This document shows positions 54,469-63,788 of a DNA stretch of 64,000 nt, one piece after another. The number at the start of each line of letters is the position of its first letter. Position 1 is the stretch's first letter. The notes under the pieces were generated by a model that had not been told where the DNA came from, did not search any database, and was given only the letters and a program-made list of their open reading frames with translations. Made by a program: the position numbers and the translations under genes. The DNA lies in the NCBI GenBank assembly GCA_903861005.1, contig CAIOSP010000124.1, forward strand, positions 39,947 to 103,946, read 5' to 3'. This DNA is from an uncultured Pseudomonadota bacterium (GTDB taxonomy: Bacteria > Myxococcota_A > UBA796 > GCA-2862545).

Positions 54469-55111
54469 GCTCGGGCCGGGCACCCCCTGGAACGGGCCCA
54501 CAAGCGCGCCTTGGACCGTCGGCGGCGCCCGGCTCCGACTTGGCCTGATCGCCGGGGCTGCGCGCGCACGGACCTAAAACGGTCCGCACGCGCGCACCCC
54601 GTCGCGGCCAGTCTGCGCCTGACGTCGTCGAAGAGGAGGCGCGCCAGCGGGCCCTTTCGGAGGGTCCGTGGGGTTTGGGGGTGTTGCGGGTTTGGGCGGC
54701 ACGGACGACGCGAAGAGCTCGCGCTGGCCGGTCGCCTCCGCGCGGCCGACACCCGACGGTGGACCCGAAAACAAACCCCACGGACCCGCGATGAGGGCCC
54801 GTTGGCGCGCCCTTCGCTGCGCTGTCAGGCGCAGGCTGGCCGCGCAGGGCTCTGTCGCAGCGGACCGTTTCCAGGTCCGCTGAGGCAGATCCCTGCGATC
54901 AGGCCGGCCGGAGCCGGACGTCGCCGCAACTCCCCGACGGGCGCGCCAAAGGGCCCGCTCTCCCGGGTGACCGGCCGAAGCGGCGAGCGACGCGCCGCAG
55001 GCCGGGTCTGCGAATCAGCCCCGCCCTGCAAGGGCGCGAAGTGGGACGACCCCACGAGTAGCCCCGCCCCGCAGGGGCGCGAGGTGGGACGACCCCACGA
55101 GAAGCCCCGCC
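54341..55111. repeat. 770-bp imperfect inverted repeat (palindromic element)
   Basis: Arms 54341-54677 and 54772-55111 (337 and 340 nt) are reverse complements over most of their length, with a 94-nt loop (54678-54771). Best blocks: 54662-54677/54772-54787 (16 of 16), 54638-54655/54794-54811 (17 of 18), 54603-54623/54824-54844 (20 of 21), 54447-54479/54971-55003 (31 of 33). Each arm ends in three tandem units of about 43 bp (marks at 54341, 54383, 54426 and 55017, 55060, 55103). It is non-coding and lies between convergent NYN-LOTUS and serA. Possible long hairpin RNA, DNA cruciform or foldback element. Confidence 0.85.
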
Positions 55112-55145
55112 CCGCAGGGGCGCGAGGTGGGACGCACCCACCAGG
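55017..55145. repeat. right tandem units (3 x 43 bp)
   Basis: Three units opening AGCCCCGCC at 55017, 55060 and 55103, spacing exactly 43; the first two differ at only a few positions. The last ends in a changed ACCCACCAGG. Confidence 0.85.
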
Positions 55146-55165
55146 AACCCGTCCGAACAGAAGAA

Positions 55166-56482
55166 TTACCAGCCCGGCTCAATGACGATCTGGCGCACCG
55201 CGCGAATGGCGTTGCGATCCCCGGCGGTGTCCGTCGCGTGCGTCACGAGCCCGTTCAGCTCATCGGCCGACAGCGGACGATCGAGGACCGACAGGTCGTA
55301 GGCCAACCCGTTGGGGAAGTCCTCGTGCATGGACGCGAGCGTGCTGGCGCCGGCCTCGTAGATGGCGTCGGAGACGGCCTTCTTGGTGCCGCGCTGGGTG
55401 CTGTGCACGACCGCGAGGACGGCGTTGCCGGGCTGCGGGGGGGCGGCGGCCATGACGGCGCGGGGGGCGTAGACGCAGTCGCGCAGGGTGCCGAAGCGGG
55501 AGAACTGGCCGAGCGTGCGGGCGACCCGCGCCGCGATGCGGGGCTGGGCCTCCTGGGTGGCGGCGCCGATGTGCGGGGTGCACACAATGCGCTCCTGGGC
55601 GGCGTACGGGTTCTCCCACTTGGAGCCGGGGCGGGGCTCCTCCGGGTAGACGTCGACCGCGGCGCGGCGGATGGCCCCGCAGGTGACGGCCTCGTTCAGC
55701 GCGTCGGTGCTGTGGAGGTTGCCGCGCGCCAGGTTCAGGAAGATCCGCGGGGACTCCTTGGGGCGGTCGGCGCCAAGCTGCGACAGCACCTCGTTGAGCA
55801 GGCCCTCGTTGTCCTTGCCCCACGCGTCCTTCGCGCTCGTGTGGCACGTGATGTAGTCGGACGACCGGAACAGGTCGACCATGCTCTCACAGCGCTTCCA
55901 GCCCATCTCCTGGCCGACCTCCATCGCCACCGGGCGGGAGTCGTAGAAGCGGATGCGCATGCCGAGCGCCTCGGCCGCGCGGGCCGTCTGGCGGCCGATG
56001 TTGCCCAAGCCGAGCACGCCGAGGATCTTGCCCTCGACCTCAAAGCGCTCGGCGTCGGACTTGTCGAAGCCGTGGAGGTGCGTGGCGGCGTTCGTCTCGT
56101 AGAGGCGGCGCGACAGCGAGATCAGGTGGCCGATCGCCAGCTCCACCACGCTGCGGGCGTTGGAGACCGGGTCGTTGAACACCATCACGCCGTGCTCAGC
56201 GGCCGCTTCCTTGTCCACGCTGTCGTCGCCGATGCAGCAGAGCTGGACGGCGTGCAGGTCGGGGCAGGCCTCCAGGACGCGGCGCGACACGGTGATGCGG
56301 CTGCGCTTGAACAGGACGTGGGCCCTGCTCGCTTGCAGCGCCTCGATCAGCGCGTCGGTGCTCGGGACGGCGTCCGCCCAGGTGGTCTCTATGCCGTAGG
56401 GCTCCAGGTGCTCACGGAGCGAGCGGTGGGGCGACTCGACGACGAGTCCACGCAGGAACGGGGTGGTGAGGATGCGGGCCAT
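55166..56482 (-). CDS. serA: D-3-phosphoglycerate dehydrogenase
   Basis: A 438-residue SerA that makes 3-phosphohydroxypyruvate from 3-phosphoglycerate, the first step of serine synthesis, and likely feedback-inhibited by serine through its ACT domain. The NAD site is LGLGNIGRQTA; NLARGN gives the catalytic Arg and TPHIGAAT the catalytic His. The ACT domain spans about 365-438. GGAG lies 7 nt before the ATG. It converges on the inverted repeat and lies downstream of the two beta-rich proteins (56.5-61.2 kb) on the same strand. Confidence 0.95.
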   Translation of the reverse strand: MARILTTPFLRGLVVESPHRSLREHLEPYGIETTWADAVPSTDALIEALQASRAHVLFKRSRITVSRRVLEACPDLHAVQLCCIGDDSVDKEAAAEHGVMVFNDPVSNARSVVELAIGHLISLSRRLYETNAATHLHGFDKSDAERFEVEGKILGVLGLGNIGRQTARAAEALGMRIRFYDSRPVAMEVGQEMGWKRCESMVDLFRSSDYITCHTSAKDAWGKDNEGLLNEVLSQLGADRPKESPRIFLNLARGNLHSTDALNEAVTCGAIRRAAVDVYPEEPRPGSKWENPYAAQERIVCTPHIGAATQEAQPRIAARVARTLGQFSRFGTLRDCVYAPRAVMAAAPPQPGNAVLAVVHSTQRGTKKAVSDAIYEAGASTLASMHEDFPNGLAYDLSVLDRPLSADELNGLVTHATDTAGDRNAIRAVRQIVIEPGW

Positions 56483-56552
56483 GGTCGGGCTCCAGTCAGG
56501 GCCGCCCGGGTAACCGAGCGGTGCGGTCCGTCCACCCCTCCCCGACCGGAAC

Positions 56553-58388
56553 CTACTTCACGCCGCGGTAGTCAAAGCCGACCCAGAGCTTCTCGTCGAG
56601 CGCCAGCAGCTTCTCGAACTGCACCGCGACGCCCTCCAGAGGCAGCGCCACCCGCACAGGCGCCGCGCCCGTGCCCAGCGCGCCCGCGTCGACCTGGGCG
56701 TTGGAGTCGTACGCCGTCTGGGCGACGGAGTTGTCGACCACCATCGCCTGCATCGCGCCCAGGGGCTGACTCAGGTACGGCACGAAGCGGACGTTGCCGA
56801 CCGCGTGCTTGCCGTCGACCTTGGCGCCGTCCGGGGCGTAGATCGTCCAGCTCACGTAGGTTGTCGGCACATCGGTGCGCGGCAGCTGCGCCTCAAAGTG
56901 GCCCGCGCCCGACGACGAAGGCGCGTCCATGGTCTCCACGTAGACCACCTCGACGACGAAGCTGGTCAGCGTTCCGCCGCTGCTCGACGAGCGGATCAGC
57001 GGCACCAGGACCGCGCCATCACCCGACTTGGCCGGCTGCACCGCGCGCCCCGCGACCGCCGCACTCCAAAGCTGCGCCCCCTCCGGCAAACCCAGCCGGA
57101 GGTACTGACGCCGATTGTTGCGCACCTGCCACTGCACCTGCGTCAGGCGGCGGCCATCCACGGTGAACATGGTCGTCGCGCTCGCCTGATCGAGCAGCGT
57201 GACGAGCACGTCGACCTCGTCGTGCGCCGTCACCACCAGCGGGATCTTGGCGGTCGTGCCCAGGTACTTGTACCCGAGCAGCACCGGCTGGTTGGTGATG
57301 CCCAGGATGCGACCGGGCAGCGTGCGGACGTCGACCGGGCTCGCGTCGACGACCTCACCGGCGGCCACCTCCAGGTTGCCGCTCGCGGTCACGCCGATCC
57401 AGCCCTTGCTGCGCTCCACGCCGAGCGGCGTCACGAGCGGCGCCTGCACGGTGCGGCTCCCCTCGCCCAGGATCTGCTCCAGGTCCATCGCCACCGTGGT
57501 CGCGGCCTCGGCGGCGTAGTTGAGGTGCACGGTCAGCACGCCCTCGCCCGACACCGTCCAGTCGCGCAGGCCCGACGCGCGCACGTCGAGCACGGTCGCG
57601 CCGTCCGGGATGTCGTACTTGAACGAGTCGACGCCCGCGAACAGGATGGTGTGGTCGATGGTCGCGGTGCTGCGGACCAGGCCGTCACCGACCGACACCA
57701 AGCTGTGGACCTCGCTGTAGACGCGCGCCTCCTGCGCCACCGCCGTGTCACGCGCCGCGCGCTGCCAACGCACCGACATGCGCGCGCTCGACGGCACGCT
57801 CGCCTCGACCGTCACGCGATCGGGCTTCACCGTCTCGCGCTGCATGCGCGCGCCGGCGACGACGATCTCGACGGGCTCGGTGGTCGGGATGTCCAGGAAC
57901 GCGGTGCTCGCGCCCGCGGGCGCCAGCGGGAATGAGAAGCTCGACGCGCCCGCCTCCGTCGCAACGTGCGCCGCGAACTGCACGTCCAGATCGACCGGAC
58001 CGGGCCGGTTGGTCACCAGCGTGTACCACTCGCCATCGAGCACCAGCGGCGCGGGCTTGCCCGCGATCGTCGCCGACATCAGCGCGACCTCAGAGGAGAG
58101 CACCGGCAAGCGCACCCACCGATCGGTCGCGTGTACGTCGACGTGCAGGCGGCCGCGGATCACCGCCGAGGTCGGCGTGCCGTCCGCGCCGCGGATCACC
58201 TCGCCGCGCAGCGACACGTCAGACAGCGTGGCGTCTCGCGGCGCCGTGGGCCCGGTCGGTCGCGCCTTGGCCTGCTCGTACATGCCGAGGAACTGCTGCA
58301 GCGTCATGGTGACGTGGTCAGGCTCCTCCGCGTGGGCCACGACGGCGAGGCCGAGCGTGGCGAGGGCGGCGTGAAACATGTGGCTCAT
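56553..58388 (-). CDS. hypothetical large beta-rich envelope protein (pair member 2)
   Basis: A 611-residue protein with an N-terminal signal (MSHMFHAALATLGLAVVAHA). The rest is nearly all beta strands with repeated Val/Gly-rich segments and no motif known to me. One block with DGEWYTLVTNRPGPVDL is like one in the upstream 945-residue protein (DGRWYASGAPFH), suggesting paralogous N-terminal domains. GGAGG lies before the ATG, which overlaps the upstream stop (ATGA). Confidence 0.65.
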   Translation of the reverse strand: MSHMFHAALATLGLAVVAHAEEPDHVTMTLQQFLGMYEQAKARPTGPTAPRDATLSDVSLRGEVIRGADGTPTSAVIRGRLHVDVHATDRWVRLPVLSSEVALMSATIAGKPAPLVLDGEWYTLVTNRPGPVDLDVQFAAHVATEAGASSFSFPLAPAGASTAFLDIPTTEPVEIVVAGARMQRETVKPDRVTVEASVPSSARMSVRWQRAARDTAVAQEARVYSEVHSLVSVGDGLVRSTATIDHTILFAGVDSFKYDIPDGATVLDVRASGLRDWTVSGEGVLTVHLNYAAEAATTVAMDLEQILGEGSRTVQAPLVTPLGVERSKGWIGVTASGNLEVAAGEVVDASPVDVRTLPGRILGITNQPVLLGYKYLGTTAKIPLVVTAHDEVDVLVTLLDQASATTMFTVDGRRLTQVQWQVRNNRRQYLRLGLPEGAQLWSAAVAGRAVQPAKSGDGAVLVPLIRSSSSGGTLTSFVVEVVYVETMDAPSSSGAGHFEAQLPRTDVPTTYVSWTIYAPDGAKVDGKHAVGNVRFVPYLSQPLGAMQAMVVDNSVAQTAYDSNAQVDAGALGTGAAPVRVALPLEGVAVQFEKLLALDEKLWVGFDYRGVK

Positions 58389-61222
58389 CGGAACCTCCTG
58401 GGTAGATCGACGCGAAGGGTGACGGGCATGTCTGCGCCCGGCGGAAGCAAGAGCTGCTGGAAGCGAACGGTCTCGCCGAGCGCAGGCACGACGACGGCGG
58501 CGGAGGTCGCGGTGACCTCCAGCGGCTCAAACGCGTCGACCGGCTTGGGCTCCGCGAAGGGCGCAGTCGCCCGGGACGCGGGCGAGGCGACCGAACCAGA
58601 CTGCATGACGATCTCGCCCTGGACGTCGTCGGACTCGAAGTCAAATTCCGCGACCGCCGCGTGCGACTTGTAGGTCCCGCCGCCCTGTGACACCTGCGCA
58701 GCGGAGCCCGTGCCGCGAGCGGTACTGCTCGGCGCGCCGCGCGGCACGCGACGCGTCGACTGCGACGTGCTCACCATCTGCGACGTCGCCTCCGAGCGCC
58801 CGACGCCTGCGGCCGAGTCGACCACCTCGCGGTAGTCACGCGGCGGAGAGACCTCGATCTCCTCGGGCGTGAGCGACGCCGTCGCAGAAGCGACGGGCTC
58901 TTCATCTGCCGGCGCGCCCGTCATCGGCGGCGAGGTCGCGGGCTGGAGCGCGCGCCACGCGTCCTCCGACGCCGAGGGAACCCCGGGCTCCACCACGATG
59001 AGCGTCGGCTTGGCCTGCGCCCACGTGTCGCCGTGCTCGCCGCCGGAAGGATCGTTGGCGCGGCCGTCCTCGTCGAACCCGTCGCCCCAGCCGACGTACC
59101 CGGCACCACCTCCACCCTCGCCGCTTCCGGAGAGACCAAAACCCTGGCCGGCCAGGCCACCGGTGACGAAGTCGACCGAGCCGCTCCGCGTCCGACCGCC
59201 CCGACGGTTCCGCGACTGCGCTTCCGCCTCCTTCTTCTTCGCCTCGCGCGAGCGGTCACGCTGCGACTCGGACTCGCTCTGCTCCAACTGCGCGAGCTTG
59301 TCGGCGGTCTCCGCGGCGGCGGCGTAGGCCTCGGCGGCCTCCATGTCGTTGCCCGCGGCCAGCTGCTCGTCGGCGTAGCGCAGGACGTCCTGCTGGCGCT
59401 GCTCCTCGTCGAGCGAGCGCGCGCGCGCCTGATCCTTCAAGCGACGCGCGAGCGCCTCGTCGCCTGAAGCTTCCACCTGTCCGCCGACCAGATCGAGGTT
59501 GGACTGGAGCCGGTTCACGTTCTCGTTGTCGCCGCCGATCTGCTTGAGCTCGTCGAGCCGCTCCTGCGCCTCTCCGAAGTCGTTCTTCATCCAGGCGCCG
59601 AGCGCGTCCTGGTAGAGCGCGCTCGCCCTCGCCTGATCCACGCCCTCAGCGAAGCCGTAGGCCAGGCCGTCGCCCTCTGAGAACGCGGCGACCCGCCCGC
59701 CGTCGCCGTCCGCGCCCAACGGGCGGGCGCCCCGAGGCAGGTTCAGCGTCACGCGCCGCACCGCCACCTCCGCGTCGACCACCGGCAACGCGACGACCGC
59801 GTCCTCCCCGTCGGCCCAGGCGACGTCGTCGGTGGCGATCACCGTCAGCTCGATCGGGAAAGAGAGCAGGCCGCGCATCGTCTCCACCGAACGGGGCAGC
59901 GGAATGCGCCAGCCGGTCGGGTCCGACACCGCCGCCACCGGGCGCCCCTCGACCTGCACGGCGAGCAGCTTCATCCCGGGTCGCAGCCCGATGCGCAGCG
60001 ACGACGCGCGCTCGTTGCGCACCGACAGCGTGCCCTGCGCGATCGTCCGACCGTCCCCCGCCGCCGCGACGAACCACTCCGCTACGTCCACGACCATCGC
60101 CGGACGATCCGCGGGCACAAACCGGAGCAGATCGATCCGGCCTGCCGCGTCGCCGCGCCGCGTCGCCGTCGCCGTGCCGGTGATCAAGCCGTCGGCCCAG
60201 TCGGGGATGGACTCGTTGGGCAGCGCCTCGCCGCGCTCAAACCGGGGGACGACCTCCACGTCCGTGTCGCGCGCGACGGACAGCACACGCTCGACCGACA
60301 GCGCCCCCGCCGGCGTGACCTCTGGCAGCGCGATCGACGCCGACTCCCCCGCCGCGATCGGCGAGGTCCAGGTCAGCTCCACCGTCACCGACGCCTCCGC
60401 AGGCTCGGTGAGCGTCACGTCGATCCGATCGCCCACGCGCGTGATGGACGCGACGTGGGCTCCCGTCACGCTCAGGTCGCGTCCAGCCCCTGGCGCCGAC
60501 AGACTCACTGTCGACACCCGGCCGCGACGCAGCGCCCAGTTCACCCGCGCGTGCACCGCGATCTCCGCGTCGCCCACCGTCACGCCGACCGCGGCCCGCG
60601 CGGTCATCAGCACGCCCTCGCTGGCGTACGACCCGACGCGACGCGGCCCGACGTGGAACGGCGCGCCGGAGGCGTACCAGCGCCCGTCGAAGAGCGCCGC
60701 GCCGCGGGGCACGTCCGCCAGGTCCAGCGCGTCCGGGAGGTGCATGGTGCCCACACCCGGCAGGAGCGAGAACGACGCGTCCAGCCCGCCCTGACGCTCC
60801 ACCGTGCCGACCAAGTGGATCTGCGCCCGGCCCGCCACGATCACGCTGATGTCCTCGATCGGCGCCCGCACCGTGCCGAGCGACGCGCCCCACGGCCGCC
60901 CGTCCACGTCGACCGACGCCACGTCCAGCCCGTCCGCGAGGTGCGCCTCGAAGCGGCCTGCGGTGGGCGCCAGCACGGTCCAGGTCGCCTCGACGCGCAG
61001 CGTGGCGCCCTGCTCGGTCACGCGCACATCCCGACGCGACACCCACGGCGAAGGGCCCCGCGCCGCCTCCGCCCGCGCCACCACGGCCGCGTCCGCCGCC
61101 GTTCGCAGCTCGGTCCAGGCGTGGCCATCCAGCGACACCATGGTGTCTCCAGACCACGCCAGCGTCGCGAGCAGCTCAATCAGCAAGGGCGCACCCCACG
61201 GTCGAACGGAGTCCGCAGACAC
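58385..61222 (-). CDS. hypothetical giant envelope protein (pair member 1)
   Basis: A 945-residue protein. A weak N-terminal hydrophobic stretch (LLIELLATLAWSG) may be a signal. Residues about 60-540 are beta-rich; about 545-680 are helical with TPR-like spacing then a charged coiled coil; about 690-945 are Gly/Ser/Pro-rich with motifs such as VSPPRDYREVVDSAAGVG, like a TonB-receptor plug segment in Oar-type proteins. No family assigned. It is coupled to the 611-residue protein, so the two likely form one envelope complex. Confidence 0.62.
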   Translation of the reverse strand: MSADSVRPWGAPLLIELLATLAWSGDTMVSLDGHAWTELRTAADAAVVARAEAARGPSPWVSRRDVRVTEQGATLRVEATWTVLAPTAGRFEAHLADGLDVASVDVDGRPWGASLGTVRAPIEDISVIVAGRAQIHLVGTVERQGGLDASFSLLPGVGTMHLPDALDLADVPRGAALFDGRWYASGAPFHVGPRRVGSYASEGVLMTARAAVGVTVGDAEIAVHARVNWALRRGRVSTVSLSAPGAGRDLSVTGAHVASITRVGDRIDVTLTEPAEASVTVELTWTSPIAAGESASIALPEVTPAGALSVERVLSVARDTDVEVVPRFERGEALPNESIPDWADGLITGTATATRRGDAAGRIDLLRFVPADRPAMVVDVAEWFVAAAGDGRTIAQGTLSVRNERASSLRIGLRPGMKLLAVQVEGRPVAAVSDPTGWRIPLPRSVETMRGLLSFPIELTVIATDDVAWADGEDAVVALPVVDAEVAVRRVTLNLPRGARPLGADGDGGRVAAFSEGDGLAYGFAEGVDQARASALYQDALGAWMKNDFGEAQERLDELKQIGGDNENVNRLQSNLDLVGGQVEASGDEALARRLKDQARARSLDEEQRQQDVLRYADEQLAAGNDMEAAEAYAAAAETADKLAQLEQSESESQRDRSREAKKKEAEAQSRNRRGGRTRSGSVDFVTGGLAGQGFGLSGSGEGGGGAGYVGWGDGFDEDGRANDPSGGEHGDTWAQAKPTLIVVEPGVPSASEDAWRALQPATSPPMTGAPADEEPVASATASLTPEEIEVSPPRDYREVVDSAAGVGRSEATSQMVSTSQSTRRVPRGAPSSTARGTGSAAQVSQGGGTYKSHAAVAEFDFESDDVQGEIVMQSGSVASPASRATAPFAEPKPVDAFEPLEVTATSAAVVVPALGETVRFQQLLLPPGADMPVTLRVDLPRRFR

Positions 61223-61263
61223 CGCTTACACGTGGAGGTGCGCGCCCCCGACATTTCGTTCAC

Positions 61264-61284
61264 GCGCGCCGCAACTTGGCGCGC
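61264..61284 (-). terminator. hairpin downstream of feoB
   Basis: Perfect 7-bp inverted repeat GCGCGCC/GGCGCGC with a 7-nt loop, just beyond the feoB stop. No T-run; probable terminator. Confidence 0.5.
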
Positions 61285-61287
61285 AGC

Positions 61288-63489
61288 TCAGGGGACGCCG
61301 AGCAGCCCAAGCCCCTGGTAGGTCACCATGGACAAGACCCAGGCCAGCCCGCTCATGTAGACCGTGACGAAGATGGGCCAACGCCAGCCCTCGGTCTCTT
61401 TACGCAACACCGCGAGCGTCGACATGCACTGCATCGCCAGCGCGAAGAACACCATCACGCTCATGCCGGTGCGCGGCGTCCACTGCGGCGTGCCATCCGC
61501 CCGGCGCTCCGCCCGCAGGCGGTCGCGAAGGCCGGTGTTCACCTCGTCCGCGTCCTCGATGCCGTAGACCACGCCCAGCGTCGCCACGAACACCTCGCGC
61601 GCGGCGAACGCGCCGATCAGGCCGACGCCGATCTTCCAGTCAAAGCCCAGCGGCCGGATCGCGGGCTCGATCGCCTGCCCGATCCGACCCGCGTATGACC
61701 GCTCGAGGGCCTCGGGCGCGGCGAGCGCGGCGAGGTCCGCTCCGGTCGCCTGCGCCGACGCCACGACCTCCGCCGGGAGCACTTGCTGGGGCGTGTAGCG
61801 GGGGAAGGAGAGCAGCGCCCACAGCACCACGGTCGCCACGAGGATGGTGCGGCCCGCCTCGCGCAGAAAGTCCCCCACCCGAGAGACCACCGTCCGCAGA
61901 ACGTTGCGCGCGTCCGGGACACGGTACGGCGGCATCTCCAGCACCGTGGGGATCGCGTCGCCCGGCACCACGAGCTTGCCCAGCACCACCGCGGCCAACA
62001 GCGTGATCAGCGTGCTGAACAAGTACATCACCATCAGCGCGACCGGCCGCATGGGCAGCGACCATCCCACGACCGTGGCCGGGAACAGCGCGCCGACCAC
62101 CAGCGTGTAGACGGGCAGGCGGGCGGAGCACGACGTCAGCGGGACGACCAGCATGGTGAGCAGGCGGTCGCGAAAGCGCGGGATGCTGCGCGTCGACAAG
62201 ATAGCCGGCACCGCGCACGCGTAGCCCGACAGCAGCGGAACGAACGCGCGCCCGGGCAGCCCCGCGAGCCGCAGGACGCGATCCATCAGCGCCGCCGCGC
62301 GCGCGAGGTACCCGCAGTCCTCTAGCAGCGCGAGCAGGAAGAAGAGCACGGCGATCTGCGGAACGAACACCAGGACGCTGCCCACCCCGTTGAGCAGGCC
62401 CTGCGTGATGAAGTCGCGCAGGATCACCAGCGAGTCCGTGGAGCCCGCGCCGCTGCCGATCGCGCCGGCGAACGCGGCGGTCGTCTGATCGCCGAGCCAG
62501 CCGAACAGGCCCTCGATCAAGCCGATGAACGGCTCCGACCAGGAGAACAGGGCCATGAACACCAGCGACATCGTCACCAGGAACGCGACGGTGCCAAACA
62601 CCGGGTGCAGCAGCACCCCGTCGATCGCGTCGGTGCGACGCCGGATCCGGTCGTCCACCTGCATGGACGTGAACAGGCTGGGCAGGCGCGCGTCGATGAA
62701 GGCGTAGCGGCTGCCGACGAGCTCGGCGTCCAGGTCACGGCCCTGCGCGGCGGCGCCCTTGTGGAGCGACTCGATCAGCGCCCACGGAAGGTCCCGGCCA
62801 GCCTCGTGCGCGCCGCCCGCAGAGAGCAGGGCCCAACGCGCGACGGCCCGCTCCCGCTCCGGGGCTTCCGGAAAGCGCGCCCACGCCGGCATCTGCGCGC
62901 GGAGCGTGTCCACGTCGCATGCGGTGGCCTCGGGCATGCCCACGTTCACGTTGGGGACGAACGCGTCAGGATTCCGCAGCGCGCGGTCGATCGTCGAACG
63001 CAGCGCGTCCAGGCCCTCGCCCTGGCGCGCCGACACGAGCACCACCTCGGTGCCAAAGAATTCGCGCAGCGCCTCGGCGTTCGGCGGACGACCGGCCTCG
63101 CGGGCCTCGTCCATCAAGTTGACGGCAACCACCATCGGCAGACCGAGCTCGGCCACCTGCACACCCAAGTACAGGCTGCGCGACAGGCGGGGCGCGTCCA
63201 GCACCAGCAGGACCAGCGCCAGATGCTCGGACTCGGCGCCGTCGAGCAGCGCGCGGAGCGTGACCTCCTCGTCCGCCGCGTGCGCCACCAGCGACGAGGT
63301 GCCCGGCAGGTCCAGGATGGGCAGCTCGACGTCCAACGAGCGCAGCGTGGACCTCTCGACGTGCACCGTGGTGCCGGCGTAGTTCCCGGTGTCCGCCGAC
63401 GCGCCCGTCAGCCGGTTGAACAGGGTGGACTTGCCCGCGTTGGGTGGCCCGACGAGCAGGATGCGACCCGCAGCGATCGCGGCGCTCAT
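61288..63489 (-). CDS. feoB: ferrous iron transport protein B
   Basis: A 733-residue inner-membrane iron transporter. The N-terminal G protein has GPPNAGKST (14-22), DLPGT and NLMDEA. The membrane part has about 10 helices with gate motifs (SCSARLPVYTLV, GYACAVPA). It takes up Fe2+ with FeoA. Its start overlaps the feoA stop by 4 nt. Length and order fit FeoB without additional domains. Confidence 0.97.
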   Translation of the reverse strand: MSAAIAAGRILLVGPPNAGKSTLFNRLTGASADTGNYAGTTVHVERSTLRSLDVELPILDLPGTSSLVAHAADEEVTLRALLDGAESEHLALVLLVLDAPRLSRSLYLGVQVAELGLPMVVAVNLMDEAREAGRPPNAEALREFFGTEVVLVSARQGEGLDALRSTIDRALRNPDAFVPNVNVGMPEATACDVDTLRAQMPAWARFPEAPERERAVARWALLSAGGAHEAGRDLPWALIESLHKGAAAQGRDLDAELVGSRYAFIDARLPSLFTSMQVDDRIRRRTDAIDGVLLHPVFGTVAFLVTMSLVFMALFSWSEPFIGLIEGLFGWLGDQTTAAFAGAIGSGAGSTDSLVILRDFITQGLLNGVGSVLVFVPQIAVLFFLLALLEDCGYLARAAALMDRVLRLAGLPGRAFVPLLSGYACAVPAILSTRSIPRFRDRLLTMLVVPLTSCSARLPVYTLVVGALFPATVVGWSLPMRPVALMVMYLFSTLITLLAAVVLGKLVVPGDAIPTVLEMPPYRVPDARNVLRTVVSRVGDFLREAGRTILVATVVLWALLSFPRYTPQQVLPAEVVASAQATGADLAALAAPEALERSYAGRIGQAIEPAIRPLGFDWKIGVGLIGAFAAREVFVATLGVVYGIEDADEVNTGLRDRLRAERRADGTPQWTPRTGMSVMVFFALAMQCMSTLAVLRKETEGWRWPIFVTVYMSGLAWVLSMVTYQGLGLLGVP

Positions 63490-63788
63490 CCGAGCTCCAC
63501 GACAACGCAGCGCGCGTCCACCCGGCGCAGCGCCACGATGGCTTCGCGGCAGCGGAAGCGGACCGGATCCGCGAAGGACGTGTCCCCCACCCGCTCGACG
63601 TGCGTGCCCGGCACCAGCCCGATCTCCATCAACCGACGCCGGAACGCTCCGACGCCGCCAACCCGGCGGACCGTCGCGACGTTTCCGCTCAGAAGCAGAT
63701 CAAGGGTGGTCTGAGTCAATTGAAAATCACTTTCATCAGGGCGCCACTGGAAGTAACTTGCAAGGACCGGGCCGTCATGCGGATTCAC
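63486..63788 (-). CDS. feoA: ferrous iron transport protein A
   Basis: A 100-residue SH3-like FeoA, which modulates FeoB. The core is VRRVGGVGAFRRRLMEIGLVPGTHVERVG with the usual strand pattern. About 30 residues precede the core. The GTG start overlaps the stop of the preceding gene (GTGA), so feoA, feoB and the KamA-like gene form one operon. Confidence 0.9.
   Translation of the reverse strand: MNPHDGPVLASYFQWRPDESDFQLTQTTLDLLLSGNVATVRRVGGVGAFRRRLMEIGLVPGTHVERVGDTSFADPVRFRCREAIVALRRVDARCVVVELG

Noticed and set aside
55017..55145. CRISPR-like array
   Set aside because: Units are adjacent with no spacers and only three copies, mirrored in the left arm.
54292..55185. Long plus-strand frame across the inverted repeat
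   Set aside because: Repeated peptide pattern simply reflects the 43-bp DNA repeats; no ribosome site and the palindrome explains the open frame.
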